Assembly: GCA_013373205.1 (NCBI GenBank)
Contig: JABXIG010000011.1
Span: 1-64,000 of the forward strand
Direction: 5' to 3'
Source: Methylocystaceae bacterium
Lineage (GTDB): Bacteria > Pseudomonadota > Alphaproteobacteria > Rhodospirillales > Terasakiellaceae
DNA length: 64,000 nt
The position numbers and the translations under genes are program-made. This document shows, one piece after another, positions 34,590 through 43,823 of this stretch (its first letter is position 1; each line of letters starts with the position of its first letter). Under the pieces are notes generated by a model. The model was not told the DNA's origin and did no database searches. It was given only the letters and a program-made list of their open reading frames with translations.

Positions 34590-36395
34590 TCAGTCGCTGT
34601 TGAGCTCTTCGACCATCATTTCCAATTCTAGCCAACGTTCTTCGCATTGGTCCAGTTCAGCCTGAACCTCGCTTAAGCGATCACTGGTTTTTTGGAACTT
34701 ATCCGGGTTTTTGGTAAAGAGATTTGGGTCTGCCATTTCCGATTCGAGCTGTTCTTTTTCAGCTGTCAGTTTTTCCATTTTTTCCGGCAGCATATCCAGT
34801 TCACGCTGGTCTTTATAGCTCAGCTTGCCTTTGGATTTTTTTGCGGCGGGTTTGGGTTTGTTTTCGGTTTTTGGCTTGTTGGTGCCGGCGGCGGTTTTCT
34901 CTTCAACCTCTTTTCGCTGGCGCAAATAATCTTCATAACCACCGGGGTATTCTTCCACATTGCCCATGCCTTCCACGGCGATGGTGGAAGTTACAACACG
35001 GTCTAGAAAATCACGATCATGGCTGACCAGCAACAGTGTGCCATCATAATCGGACAGGACTTCCTGCAATAAATCCAGCGTTTCCATATCCAGATCGTTG
35101 GTGGGTTCGTCAAGGACAAGGAAGTTGGTTGGGTTGGCCAGAAGCTTTGCCAGCATCAGGCGGTTTTTCTCCCCCCCTGACAGGGCATGGATGGGTTGGC
35201 GGGCTTGGCGTTCTTCAAATAGAAAGTCACGCATGTATGTGACCACGTGGCGCGGTGTGCCATGAACCATGATTTCATCACCGCCCGTATCGGCGAGATA
35301 GTCCCAGCAGGTCAGATCCTGTGGCAGGTTATCGCGTTTTTGATCAAAATAGGCGGCTGTTAAATTGGTGCCGATTCGAATTTCACCTTCGTCCGCTTCA
35401 ATTTGCCCTGTCAGCATTTTCAAAAGGGTGGTCTTGCCTGCACCGTTGGGGCCGATCAGGCCGATTTTATCACCGCGCATAACCCGGGTGGAAAAGCCCT
35501 TGGTAATGATTTTGTCGCCAAAGGCCTTGTACAGATTGGTCGCTTCAATCACCAGCTTGCCAGAATTTTCACCGCTATCGATTTGCAGGTTGGCGGTGCC
35601 TTGTGTTTTAACACGTCCTGCCTTTGTTTCACGCAATTCAGCCAGCTTTCGAACGCGGCGCATGTTGCGTTTACGCCGTGCGGTTACGCCTTTCAGCATA
35701 TAGCGTTCTTCTTCTTTAATCTGGATATTGATGCGGGTCAGTTCTTTTTCTTCTTCGGCCATGACATGTTCGACCCATTCATCGAAAAATTCATAGCCCT
35801 GATCCGTGCGCCGTACTTTCGATCGATCCAGCCACATCAATTGACGTGATAACTTACGAAGGAAGGTGCGGTCGTGGCTGATCATCATCATGGCACCGCG
35901 AAAAGACTGTAACTCTTCTTCTAGCCATTGGATGGTGGGTAGGTCAAGGTGGTTGGTCGGCTCGTCCAGCAACAGGATATCGGGTTCAGAGACAATGGCA
36001 CGTGCAATGGCAGCGCGACGTCCTTCCCCACCAGAAAGGGTGCCAGCATCGCGGTTGCCGTCCAGTTTCATGGCATCCAGACACATGGCGACGCGGTGAT
36101 GTTCATCTTCATGACGCAGACCCGCATGGACATAGTCATGCACGCTTTGCCCCGATGGCATCACCGGGTCTTGCGGCAGGTAAGAGACCGTCACACCGGG
36201 TTGGATGAAAACTTCGCCATCATCAACGTCCACAAGACCTGCCATCACTTTCATCAGCGTTGATTTACCAGAGCCATTGCGTCCGACCAGACAGATGCGA
36301 TCATTTTGCTGAATATGACATTCCACCCCTTCAAACACGGGACGCCCGCCAAAAGTTACATGTACATCACGAAGGGTTAAAAGAGGAGGAGCCAT
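34590..36395 (-). CDS. uup: ABC-F family ATPase, Uup-like
   Basis: A 601-residue soluble protein with two ATP-binding cassettes and no membrane segment. First cassette: GRNGSGKSTLMKVMAG, LSGGEGRRAAIARAI, LLLDEPTNHLDL. Second: GPNGAGKTTLLKMLTG, LSGGEKNRLMLAKLL, LVLDEPTNDLDM. The interdomain linker is basic and helical. A Pro/Lys-rich hinge leads to a C-terminal coiled coil (about 525-598) that marks the Uup subgroup, which acts on ribosomes and has been linked to DNA junction binding. ATG at 36395 follows GAGGAGG. Confidence 0.93.
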   Translation of the reverse strand: MAPPLLTLRDVHVTFGGRPVFEGVECHIQQNDRICLVGRNGSGKSTLMKVMAGLVDVDDGEVFIQPGVTVSYLPQDPVMPSGQSVHDYVHAGLRHEDEHHRVAMCLDAMKLDGNRDAGTLSGGEGRRAAIARAIVSEPDILLLDEPTNHLDLPTIQWLEEELQSFRGAMMMISHDRTFLRKLSRQLMWLDRSKVRRTDQGYEFFDEWVEHVMAEEEKELTRINIQIKEEERYMLKGVTARRKRNMRRVRKLAELRETKAGRVKTQGTANLQIDSGENSGKLVIEATNLYKAFGDKIITKGFSTRVMRGDKIGLIGPNGAGKTTLLKMLTGQIEADEGEIRIGTNLTAAYFDQKRDNLPQDLTCWDYLADTGGDEIMVHGTPRHVVTYMRDFLFEERQARQPIHALSGGEKNRLMLAKLLANPTNFLVLDEPTNDLDMETLDLLQEVLSDYDGTLLLVSHDRDFLDRVVTSTIAVEGMGNVEEYPGGYEDYLRQRKEVEEKTAAGTNKPKTENKPKPAAKKSKGKLSYKDQRELDMLPEKMEKLTAEKEQLESEMADPNLFTKNPDKFQKTSDRLSEVQAELDQCEERWLELEMMVEELNSD

Positions 36396-36428
36396 GGGAA
36401 AAGTCTAAACCTGAAAATTACACACTTG

Positions 36429-36499
36429 TCCCTCGCGAAGGCAGGGACCTCTATAAACGAGTTCGATGTGTACTAGATTCCCGCCTTCGCGGGAATGAC
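36429..36499. repeat. REP-like palindrome pair, copy B
   Basis: An imperfect hairpin TCCCT...AGGGA with a CGCGAAGGC core at 36429-36447 and a perfect hairpin TTCCCGC-CTTC-GCGGGAA at 36478-36495 followed by TGACG. The design is the same as copy A. It lies between the upstream end of uup and the 3' end of the hydrolase gene. Confidence 0.65.
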
Positions 36500-36509
36500 G
36501 AATTTATGT

Positions 36510-37253
36510 TTAAACAGAAATTTTCATCCCGTCGAAAGCGACTTGCAGGGTCATGTCGTTTAGTTTGTCCAAGGCATCAGGGCCAAGATGGGTCAGCACG
36601 GTGGTTTTTGCACCAATCTGGTCGGATTTGTCTTTGATGGTTTTATAGTCGAGATGGAATTCGCATTGTTTGTCAAACTGGTGGGATTCACAGATAAACA
36701 AATCACAGTCTTTGGTGGCCGGGATCAGGTTATCGGTCCAGCCTGTATCGCCGCTGTAGGTAATGACTTTGCCATCCACATCAAAGCGCAGGATAAAATC
36801 GTTGCCGTCTTCCAGATGTTGGGCTTTATAAGGGTGCACACCGATATGGTTGATGACTTGGCGCACGCCACGGGCCATTTCAAAAAAGCGGATTTCAAAA
36901 TCATGGCCTTTGTCCCAGCAGCCGGGGTACAGCACATTCATGGTATCGATGATGCGTTGTTTGACGCCTTTGGGTCCGGCGATGGTGAGAGGGGGCGTCC
37001 GCCCGGCGAGGTATCGTGCATCCATAAGAAAAAAGATCACGCCCGCAAAATGGTCACCATGCAGGTGAGTAAGGAAAATCGTATCGATTGAATTGGGGTC
37101 CAGATTAAACTTTTTAATCGCAACCATGGAGCTGGCACCGCAATCAATCAGGAAAGAGTTTTTAGCACTTTTAACATGGAAACAGGTGTTAAACCGACCG
37201 CCACTACCAAAGGCATCGCCGCATCCTAGGAATTGAACGTCTACGAAACTCAT
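36510..37253 (-). CDS. Metallo-beta-lactamase fold hydrolase, RNase Z-like
   Basis: A 247-residue cytoplasmic hydrolase with the metal motif THLHGDHFAG near residue 67, VDVQFLGCGDAFGSGGRFNT at the start, TYSGDTGWTDNLI (metal-bridging Asp) and CESHQF. The layout is of the ribonuclease Z / arylsulfatase-like branch, but it lacks the long flexible arm of true tRNase Z, so the substrate is unknown. The ATG at 37253 is preceded by GAGG; a GTG four codons earlier is possible. It is divergent from the FAD oxidase gene. Confidence 0.85.
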   Translation of the reverse strand: MSFVDVQFLGCGDAFGSGGRFNTCFHVKSAKNSFLIDCGASSMVAIKKFNLDPNSIDTIFLTHLHGDHFAGVIFFLMDARYLAGRTPPLTIAGPKGVKQRIIDTMNVLYPGCWDKGHDFEIRFFEMARGVRQVINHIGVHPYKAQHLEDGNDFILRFDVDGKVITYSGDTGWTDNLIPATKDCDLFICESHQFDKQCEFHLDYKTIKDKSDQIGAKTTVLTHLGPDALDKLNDMTLQVAFDGMKISV

Positions 37254-37404
37254 TGAAAAAAACACCTCATTTTTTTACTCTAAACGTTCCAGCATGCCCT
37301 AATCTGGAAGTCAAATGTTTCTACGCACGAATGCCGACTTGTTCTTTGCCGTCTTCGCCCTTAAACTCCGTTTCAAATGAAAACAAATACAGGACAATGA
37401 AACC

Positions 37405-38799
37405 ATGGCTGAGACATACGGCACCATTGATGCGCAGTTCCTTGCTGCTTTGAAAGACTTAACGGCTGAGGATCGTGTTTCGACCTCACAAGCCTTATGT
37501 GAGCAACATGGAACAGATGAGTCATACCACACTGCACAGGCGCCGGATGTGGTGGTGTTCACACTTTCCACAAAAGAAGTTTCTGATGTTGTAAAATTAT
37601 GTGCAGACCATAAAGTGCCCGTTATTCCTTATGGCACAGGGACATCTTTAGAAGGTCATGTCGCTGCCCTTCATGGCGGGGTTTGTATTGATTTGTCGCA
37701 GATGAGCCAAATTATGGAAGTGCGTCCCGAAGACCTGGATGTGAGCCTTCAGGCGGGCGTCACCCGTAAGACATTAAATGAATATCTGCGTGATACAGGT
37801 TTGTTCTTCCCTATTGATCCGGGGGCGGATGCGTCTTTGGGCGGAATGTGTGCGACGCGTGCATCGGGTACGAATGCCGTGCGCTATGGCACCATGCGTG
37901 AAAATGTATTGTCTTTGACCGTCGTCACCCCATCGGGTGAAATTGTGAAAACATCCTCGCGTGCAAAAAAATCGGCAGCCGGATATGACCTGACACGCCT
38001 TTATATCGGGGCAGAAGGCACATTGGGCATTATTACTGAAGTGACCTTGCGCCTGTACGGCATCCCGGAAAGTATCTCATCTGCCATTTGTCCGTTTAAC
38101 AGTTTGGAAGATGCGGTCAATACGGTGATTTCCACAATCCAGTGCGGCATCCCTATTGCGCGGATCGAGCTGCTGGATGAAAATCAGATGGAAGCGGTGA
38201 ATAAATATTCCAAACTGGATTATGCTCTTTCCCCAACACTGTTTTTTGAATTCCACGGATCACCCGCCGGAGTCGCGGAACAGGTTGAAATGGTAAAAGA
38301 TCTGGCTGAAGGCTATGGCGGAACAGATTTCCAATGGGCAGAAAGACAGGAAGACCGGGATCGTTTATGGACGGCGCGACATAACGCTTATTATGCGGCC
38401 CTTGCCATGCGCCCGGGGTGTAAGGGGGTGTCATCTGATGCCTGTGTTCCTATCTCACGTCTGGCCGAAGCCATTATGGAAACCAAGGCCGATATGGAAG
38501 CAAGTTCGCTTTATGGCACCATTGTTGGTCATGTAGGGGATGGTAATTTCCATGCGTTGTTCGTGTTTGATCCTGATAAGCCGGACGAACTCGCCGAGGC
38601 CAAACGGTTAAACGCCCGCATTGTCGAACGCGCCATTCGCATGGAGGGTACCTGCACGGGTGAACATGGCATCGGTCATGGGAAAATGAAATATTTGGAA
38701 AGTGAATTTGGCGAGGCCGGACTTGAGATCATGCGCAGCCTGAAGCGGGCGCTTGATCCTGACAATATCATGAACCCGGGAAAGATCGTCAGCCTTTAG
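37405..38799 (+). CDS. FAD-linked oxidase, D-lactate/glycolate dehydrogenase type
   Basis: A 464-residue flavoprotein. The N-terminal PCMH FAD domain (about 45-225) contains VPVIPYGTGTSLEGHVAAL and GAEGTLGIITEVTLRL; the C-terminal FAD-oxidase domain has VGDGNFHALF and the metal-binding CTGEHGIGHGK. This is the D-lactate dehydrogenase (cytochrome) / GlcD family; the exact 2-hydroxy acid cannot be determined. No GlcE or GlcF partner genes are present, which favours a stand-alone D-lactate dehydrogenase. Its last 4 bases overlap the convergent PilJ-domain gene. Confidence 0.87.
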   Translation: MAETYGTIDAQFLAALKDLTAEDRVSTSQALCEQHGTDESYHTAQAPDVVVFTLSTKEVSDVVKLCADHKVPVIPYGTGTSLEGHVAALHGGVCIDLSQMSQIMEVRPEDLDVSLQAGVTRKTLNEYLRDTGLFFPIDPGADASLGGMCATRASGTNAVRYGTMRENVLSLTVVTPSGEIVKTSSRAKKSAAGYDLTRLYIGAEGTLGIITEVTLRLYGIPESISSAICPFNSLEDAVNTVISTIQCGIPIARIELLDENQMEAVNKYSKLDYALSPTLFFEFHGSPAGVAEQVEMVKDLAEGYGGTDFQWAERQEDRDRLWTARHNAYYAALAMRPGCKGVSSDACVPISRLAEAIMETKADMEASSLYGTIVGHVGDGNFHALFVFDPDKPDELAEAKRLNARIVERAIRMEGTCTGEHGIGHGKMKYLESEFGEAGLEIMRSLKRALDPDNIMNPGKIVSL

Positions 38800-39728
38800 C
38801 CTTTCGATTTGGTCTTTGTTTTCAAGGTTTCTTCGTCTTTTTTGCTTTCCAACATTTTCTGATCAAAAGCGACCAGCATCTTTACGATCTGGTCGCTTTG
38901 TTGCAACAGAGTCTCGTTCAAGTCTGCAATGGTTTTAAAATCCGCACTTTGGGCGTCATCGCCATTGACGGTATTTAAAAAAATGGTCCGGGCTTTTTGC
39001 CAGTCTGCCTTGATGCGCAACAGGTGATCGTAAATTTCACTTGTTGGCGCTGGGGGAATGTTTGTCGCCGGGTTGCCATCTTTTAAGTCTTCAAGTGCCT
39101 GGTCAAAGGCATTGATGGTTTTATGCAGTTCTGCCCGGTTCTCTTCGGAATTATAACCATAGGAAAACAGACAGAATTCTTTTGCAGCCTTTTGGGTGAG
39201 CATACGTTGTCTTCCTGCCAGATTAATAGCGGCGAGCATGGACGATTGATCGGTTGCTTCTTCTGCATAGGCTTTTTCCATGACCATTACAGTCTGATGG
39301 GCTTGCTGGAGCGCAGGAACATTGAATTTTGCCACCATATCTATATCGCTGCCGGGATAGTTGGGCATATCCAGCAAAAGTCTGCTGGCGAAATGCAGCA
39401 GCGCCCAGGGCTCATCAATTTTTTGAAGTTCGCGCAAAACCGTTGGGTCGTCTTCGCCCAGAATTCCGAGATTGAGGTCCCCATATTGCAAGGCTTCATG
39501 GCTTTGGTTAAAAAGCTCGATGGCGTCTTTAAGCATACGAATGTGTTTGTCTACATCATTATAGGTCGCAATATAGCATGCAGCCTTGGCAATGCGTTGG
39601 GTCAACATCCGTTGGCGACCGGCAATATCAATCTTCAGCGCATTTACAGAGTCGTCCGCCTGAGCCGAAGGGGCATCAGGGCTCAGTAACAAAGTGAACG
39701 TCAGGGCAAGCAGGCAGCGGCGGATCAT
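38796..39728 (-). CDS. Periplasmic protein with two PilJ/NarX-type sensory repeats
   Basis: A 310-residue protein with a signal peptide ending near SAQA and no later membrane helix, so probably soluble in the periplasm. Two copies of the type IV pili chemotaxis-transducer N-terminal (PilJ-type) helix are visible: KIDIAGRQRMLTQRIAKAAC near residue 33 and INLAGRQRMLTQKAAKEFC near 168. In known proteins this GRQRMLTQ element forms the ligand-sensing bundle of PilJ and NarX-like receptors, but no signalling output is present here. It may be a free binding protein that presents a ligand to a receptor; that is inference. Confidence 0.8.
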   Translation of the reverse strand: MIRRCLLALTFTLLLSPDAPSAQADDSVNALKIDIAGRQRMLTQRIAKAACYIATYNDVDKHIRMLKDAIELFNQSHEALQYGDLNLGILGEDDPTVLRELQKIDEPWALLHFASRLLLDMPNYPGSDIDMVAKFNVPALQQAHQTVMVMEKAYAEEATDQSSMLAAINLAGRQRMLTQKAAKEFCLFSYGYNSEENRAELHKTINAFDQALEDLKDGNPATNIPPAPTSEIYDHLLRIKADWQKARTIFLNTVNGDDAQSADFKTIADLNETLLQQSDQIVKMLVAFDQKMLESKKDEETLKTKTKSKG

Positions 39729-39873
39729 TCTTTATTATCCTTCGTTAAGATGAGGCTGTTTGATTTATAAACGTCATAAGTCGTGATGAAAAGTCTGGGT
39801 ATTTCCTTAGGCCATAAATGAAGTGTGTTTCCAAAGTCAGTAAGGTGTTTTGAGATGGCTTTGATTGTTGTGT

Positions 39874-40764
39874 TTAAGGATATGTGCGCAAGACAATCCG
39901 GGCGAGCCAGAAAAAGAGTAAAACCATTAAAATCGGCAGGGCGAGGGTTTCAAAGGTGAAAATTGTAATCAGGGTTATGATCCGGCTTGGAATGTTATTG
40001 AGAAGCGCTAGAATTTTTTCCGAATCCGCCAATCCCTTGACGGTATCCCAATTGGGGATCAACAGGCTGCTGGCGGCATCGTCCGGTGTTTTGGAAAAGA
40101 CGGAATTCTTTTGTGCTGTGGTGGTCAAAGGTGGAATGGGTTGACTAACTTTGGAACGCGCGCCAATGGCATCGTTTGTTTCTTCGCGCACGGTTTCAAC
40201 ATCGGCAATAGCTTGTTTGTAATCTGGTTTCAGATAATTTTCTGTAATCATATGGCCCCCAAGTGCGATGGCGGGAATCAGTAACCGTGTGGCGATGACG
40301 GTGATCAGGATAATGCTGCCGATCCGGTTTAGTCTGGTCTGGAATGGCCCTGCCCAGGGTGCGATCAACAGGGGTAATAAGGCGAGGGGTAAAAGATAGG
40401 TCCACGAAATATCGCCCAAAATCGCCATCAGGATTTCCTGTACACCCACACTTGCAAGGGCAATCAAGACTAGATCGGAAAATTGTTCGATCATATCATT
40501 AATTGGTTCCAGCACCTGACCGGGTTGGATGCTGACCAAGCCAATGCCGGTATCAACCGATTCTAGCAATGATATTGTTGCGTTTAACGTGCGCGCTGCC
40601 GCATAGGCGTAAGCAGCGCGTTCACGGACATCTGCCAAGTAAGCCGTTGCATTTTTTTCATAGCTGGGCAGGGGAGTAAGCTGCCAAAGTGTCTCAAAAA
40701 GTCCACTCAGACAAATCAGGATCAGGGCGATAATAACAGCTGACTTTTTGATCTGACTGGACAT
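39874..40764 (-). CDS. Unknown multi-pass membrane protein
   Basis: A 296-residue protein with about five hydrophobic helices: an N-terminal anchor (AVIIALILICLSGLFE), two or three around LVLIALASVGVQEILMAI and LLPLALLPLLIAPW, and two near the end (IITLITIFTFETLALPILMV and LLFFWLARIVL). A large periplasmic or cytoplasmic loop lies between. No family recognised. AAGGATG precedes the ATG at 40764; an extension to 40809 would enter the REP-like element. It follows nrdAB on the same strand beyond that element. Confidence 0.65.
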   Translation of the reverse strand: MSSQIKKSAVIIALILICLSGLFETLWQLTPLPSYEKNATAYLADVRERAAYAYAAARTLNATISLLESVDTGIGLVSIQPGQVLEPINDMIEQFSDLVLIALASVGVQEILMAILGDISWTYLLPLALLPLLIAPWAGPFQTRLNRIGSIILITVIATRLLIPAIALGGHMITENYLKPDYKQAIADVETVREETNDAIGARSKVSQPIPPLTTTAQKNSVFSKTPDDAASSLLIPNWDTVKGLADSEKILALLNNIPSRIITLITIFTFETLALPILMVLLFFWLARIVLRTYP

Positions 40765-40781
40765 TGTGCATCCTTTACCCT

Positions 40782-40883
40782 TTGTCATCCCGGATTTATT
40801 CCGGGACAATCCATATGAACAAGTAAGATTTGATACTCTTTTTGCTATAACGGATTGTCCCGCAACCCGTGTGGGATGACAAT
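40782..40883. repeat. REP/BIME-like inverted pair, copy D
   Basis: Two 31-32 base units in inverted orientation, at 40782-40812 (TGTCATCCCGG...CCGGGACAAT) and 40852-40883 (ATTGTCCCGC...GTGGGATGACA), are separated by about 39 bases. Each unit folds on itself and they can also pair with each other. It belongs to a second stem type (GTCATCCC ends) different from copies A-C. Confidence 0.75.
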
Positions 40884-40904
40884 GGTTATTTTAGGATGAA
40901 GTTT

Positions 40905-41864
40905 TTACGCAAACGCATCTTCCCAGGTGCCTTGGGTGGCAGCTTTGGAATATTCAGTGGCGCGGTTTTCAAAGAAATTGGCATGTTCCACCGCATTTAA
41001 CATCGCATCCAGCCACGGCAATGGGTTGCGTTCGATATGATATTGCGGTTCCATCCCTAACTGTTCCAAGCGACGATCCCCGATGTAGCGGATATATTTT
41101 TTTACATCTTCAGGTGTCATACCTTCAATCGCGCCCATTTCAAAACAAAGATCGATAAAGGCATCTTCATGTTCGATAATGGTTGCACAGGCTTCATAGA
41201 GGCGCTTGTGCAATTCTTCCACGTCGATTTCCGGGTTTTCGGACAGAAAGGTTTTGTAAAGCTTGATGATGGAATTGCAGTGCAATGTTTCATCACGCAC
41301 CGACCAGGTGACAATTTGTCCCATGCCTTTCATTTTATTCAGACGCGGGAAATTGAGCAGAATGGCAAAGCTGGCAAAAAGCTGCAACCCTTCGGTAAAG
41401 CCGCCAAACACAGCCAGAGTGGTGGCTATATCGATTTTGCTATCCACACCGAACTGCTGCATGTAGTCGTATTTATCCTTCATCTCCTTATACTTAAGGA
41501 AGGCGGCATATTCCGCTTCGGGGATACCGATGGTATCCAGCAAATGAGAATAAGCAGCGATATGGATGGTTTCCATATTGGAAAAGGCCGACAACATCAT
41601 CTGCACTTCGGTCGGCTGGAACACGCGGGTGTAATGACGCATGTAACAGTTATTCACCTCGATATCACTTTGAGTGAAGAAGCGGAAAATCTGGGTCAGA
41701 AGATGGCGTTCAGACTCGCTTAGGTTTTTGTGCCAGTCTTTGACGTCATCAGCCAGCGGCACTTCTTCGGGTAACCAGTGGACCTGCTGCTGGACAAGCC
41801 AGGCTTCATAACACCAGGGATAGCTGAAAGGTTTATAGACGGGGTTTGCGTCTAAGAGGGACAT
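40905..41864 (-). CDS. nrdB: Ribonucleoside-diphosphate reductase subunit beta
   Basis: The 319-residue radical-generating subunit of class Ia ribonucleotide reductase. Di-iron ligands are visible in NMETIHIAAYS (Glu98, His101 and the radical Tyr105), GGFTEGLQLF and RDETLHCNS. The conserved tyrosine means it is of the tyrosyl-radical type. The start is the ATG at 41864 (MSLLDANPVYKP). It is downstream of nrdA on the same strand, separated by 87 bases that hold REP-like copy C. Confidence 0.96.
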   Translation of the reverse strand: MSLLDANPVYKPFSYPWCYEAWLVQQQVHWLPEEVPLADDVKDWHKNLSESERHLLTQIFRFFTQSDIEVNNCYMRHYTRVFQPTEVQMMLSAFSNMETIHIAAYSHLLDTIGIPEAEYAAFLKYKEMKDKYDYMQQFGVDSKIDIATTLAVFGGFTEGLQLFASFAILLNFPRLNKMKGMGQIVTWSVRDETLHCNSIIKLYKTFLSENPEIDVEELHKRLYEACATIIEHEDAFIDLCFEMGAIEGMTPEDVKKYIRYIGDRRLEQLGMEPQYHIERNPLPWLDAMLNAVEHANFFENRATEYSKAATQGTWEDAFA

Positions 41865-41885
41865 GTTTCTATATTTCCGTTTGTT

Positions 41886-41940
41886 TTCCTGCGAAAGCAG
41901 GAATCTCATTAAAAAGTGAGGCACCTGTTTTCACAGGTGC
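41886..41940. repeat. REP-like palindrome pair, copy C
   Basis: Perfect hairpin TTCCTGC-GAAA-GCAGGAA at 41886-41903 and a second hairpin GCACCTGT-TTTC-ACAGGTGC at 41921-41940. The pair sits between nrdA and nrdB within one operon, so it may affect the relative expression of the two subunits or act as an mRNA processing or stability element. Confidence 0.7.
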
Positions 41941-41951
41941 ACAATATTATC

Positions 41952-43823
41952 TTACTGACAGGCCAGACATTCTTCATATTTATCTGCATCGCTTTCGCCC
42001 AAAGGCAGGCGGGGATTGTCCGGTGTTTCGACTTTTTCCAGCAATGCTTTTAAGCTATCGGGCATATGGTCTTTAGTGGCGACCACTTCGGCACGTTGGA
42101 TCGATTTGGATCGACAGTAATAAAGGCTCTTAAGCCCACGCTTCCACGCTTGATAATGCAACTGGTGCAAATCACGTTTATGGATATTGGCAGGCAGGAA
42201 CAGGTTGACTGATTGAGCCTGATCGATAAACGGTGCGCGGTCTGCGGCCAGATCAACCACCCAGATTTGATCCAGTTCGAAGGAGGTCTTAAAGACATCT
42301 TTTTCATCTTGGCTCAAGAAATCAAGATGTTGGACGGACCCTTCATTTACTGTGATGGATGTCCATGTATCTTCATCATTATGACCATGTTCTTCCAGCA
42401 CAGCCGCCAGATAGGGGTTGCGCACGTTAAAGGAACCGGAAAGTGTTTTATGCATATAGCTGTTCGCTGCAATCGGTTCAATCCCTGGGCTTGAACCACC
42501 GCAGATGATGGAAATCGATGCTGTTGGGGCGATGGCCGTTTTGCAGGAGAAACGCGCCTTGATTCCGTATTCTTCTGCATCCGGGCAGGACCCGCGTTCA
42601 TCGGCCAGAACTTCGGACGCTTCGTCGGCTTTTTTCTGGATATGGGCAAAGATGTTGCGGTTCCATGCTTTCGCCAGTGCCGATTCAAAAGGCACCCGGT
42701 TTTTCTGTAACAACGAATGGAAGCCCATCACGCCAAGGCCAACACTACGTTCACGCATGGCGGAATATTTGGCGCGCGCCATTTCATCCGGCGCCTTTTC
42801 GATAAAGTCATCCAGAACGTTATCTAGGAAACGCAGGATATCCTCGATAAAGCGCGGATTGTCTTTCCAGAGTTCATAATTTGCAAGGTTTAGCGAAGAT
42901 AGACAGCAAACCGCCGTGCGTTCTTGATCGTGGTGATCAATCCCAGTGGGCAGGGTAATCTCTGCGCATAGGTTTGATGTTTTGACCGTCAGACCCGCCA
43001 GTTTATGATGCTTGGGCAGGGCTTTGTTCACATGGTCAGAATAAATAATGTATGGCTCGCCCGTTTCAATACGGGCCGTCAGAATGCGGATCCACATGTC
43101 ACGGGCATTTACTGTGCGCATCACAGTACCGTCATGTGGGCTTAAAAGCTTCCATTCTTCGTTATCTTCAACCGCGCGCATGAATTTGTCAGACAGTAAT
43201 ACGCCATGGTGCAAGTTGGGTGTCTTGCGGTTGGGATCACCGCCTGTCGGGCGTCGCAGTTCGATAAATTCTTCTAGTTCCGGGTGGTGATCCGGCAGGT
43301 ACACCGCAGCAGATCCACGACGAAGGGAGCCTTGGGAAATCGCCAGCGTCATGGAATCCATGACACGGACAAACGGGATCACGCCGGAGGTTTTACCCAC
43401 ACGGCCCACGGGTTCTCCGATGGAACGTAGGTTGCCCCAGTAAGAGCCAATGCCGCCGCCTTTGGCTGCCAGCCAGACATTTTCTGTCCATAGTCCAACG
43501 ATCCCGTCCAGACTGTCATTGGCTTCGTTTAAAAAACATGAAATCGGCAAGCCGCGTGTGGTTCCACCGTTAGAAAGAACAGGCGTGGAAGGCATAAACC
43601 AAAGTCTGCTCATGTAATCGTAAATCCGTTGGGCATGGGCATCGTCATCGCCATAGGCCGAAGCGACACGACCAAACAGGTCCTGATATCTTTCTTCAGG
43701 CATGAGATAACGATCGGCCAAAACAGATTTGCCGAAGTCGGTCAGATGACTGTCGCGTGCATGATCCACATGGACCTGACAGCCCCCTTGTACCTGAACA
43801 ACATCAAGCATACTTGATTCCAC
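41952..43823 (-). CDS. nrdA: Ribonucleoside-diphosphate reductase subunit alpha
   Basis: The 623-residue catalytic subunit reduces all four ribonucleoside diphosphates. The active-site cysteines are visible in GLPISCFLN, SNLCAEITLP and AVCCLSSLNL, and the redox-relay pair is the C-terminal CLAC. There is no N-terminal ATP-cone, so the dATP activity switch found in E. coli NrdA is not evident. I chose the GTG at 43823, because GGAGG lies 9 bases before it; the ATG at 43811 is the alternative. The promoter with probable NrdR boxes is at 44072-44120. Confidence 0.95.
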   Translation of the reverse strand: MESSMLDVVQVQGGCQVHVDHARDSHLTDFGKSVLADRYLMPEERYQDLFGRVASAYGDDDAHAQRIYDYMSRLWFMPSTPVLSNGGTTRGLPISCFLNEANDSLDGIVGLWTENVWLAAKGGGIGSYWGNLRSIGEPVGRVGKTSGVIPFVRVMDSMTLAISQGSLRRGSAAVYLPDHHPELEEFIELRRPTGGDPNRKTPNLHHGVLLSDKFMRAVEDNEEWKLLSPHDGTVMRTVNARDMWIRILTARIETGEPYIIYSDHVNKALPKHHKLAGLTVKTSNLCAEITLPTGIDHHDQERTAVCCLSSLNLANYELWKDNPRFIEDILRFLDNVLDDFIEKAPDEMARAKYSAMRERSVGLGVMGFHSLLQKNRVPFESALAKAWNRNIFAHIQKKADEASEVLADERGSCPDAEEYGIKARFSCKTAIAPTASISIICGGSSPGIEPIAANSYMHKTLSGSFNVRNPYLAAVLEEHGHNDEDTWTSITVNEGSVQHLDFLSQDEKDVFKTSFELDQIWVVDLAADRAPFIDQAQSVNLFLPANIHKRDLHQLHYQAWKRGLKSLYYCRSKSIQRAEVVATKDHMPDSLKALLEKVETPDNPRLPLGESDADKYEECLACQ

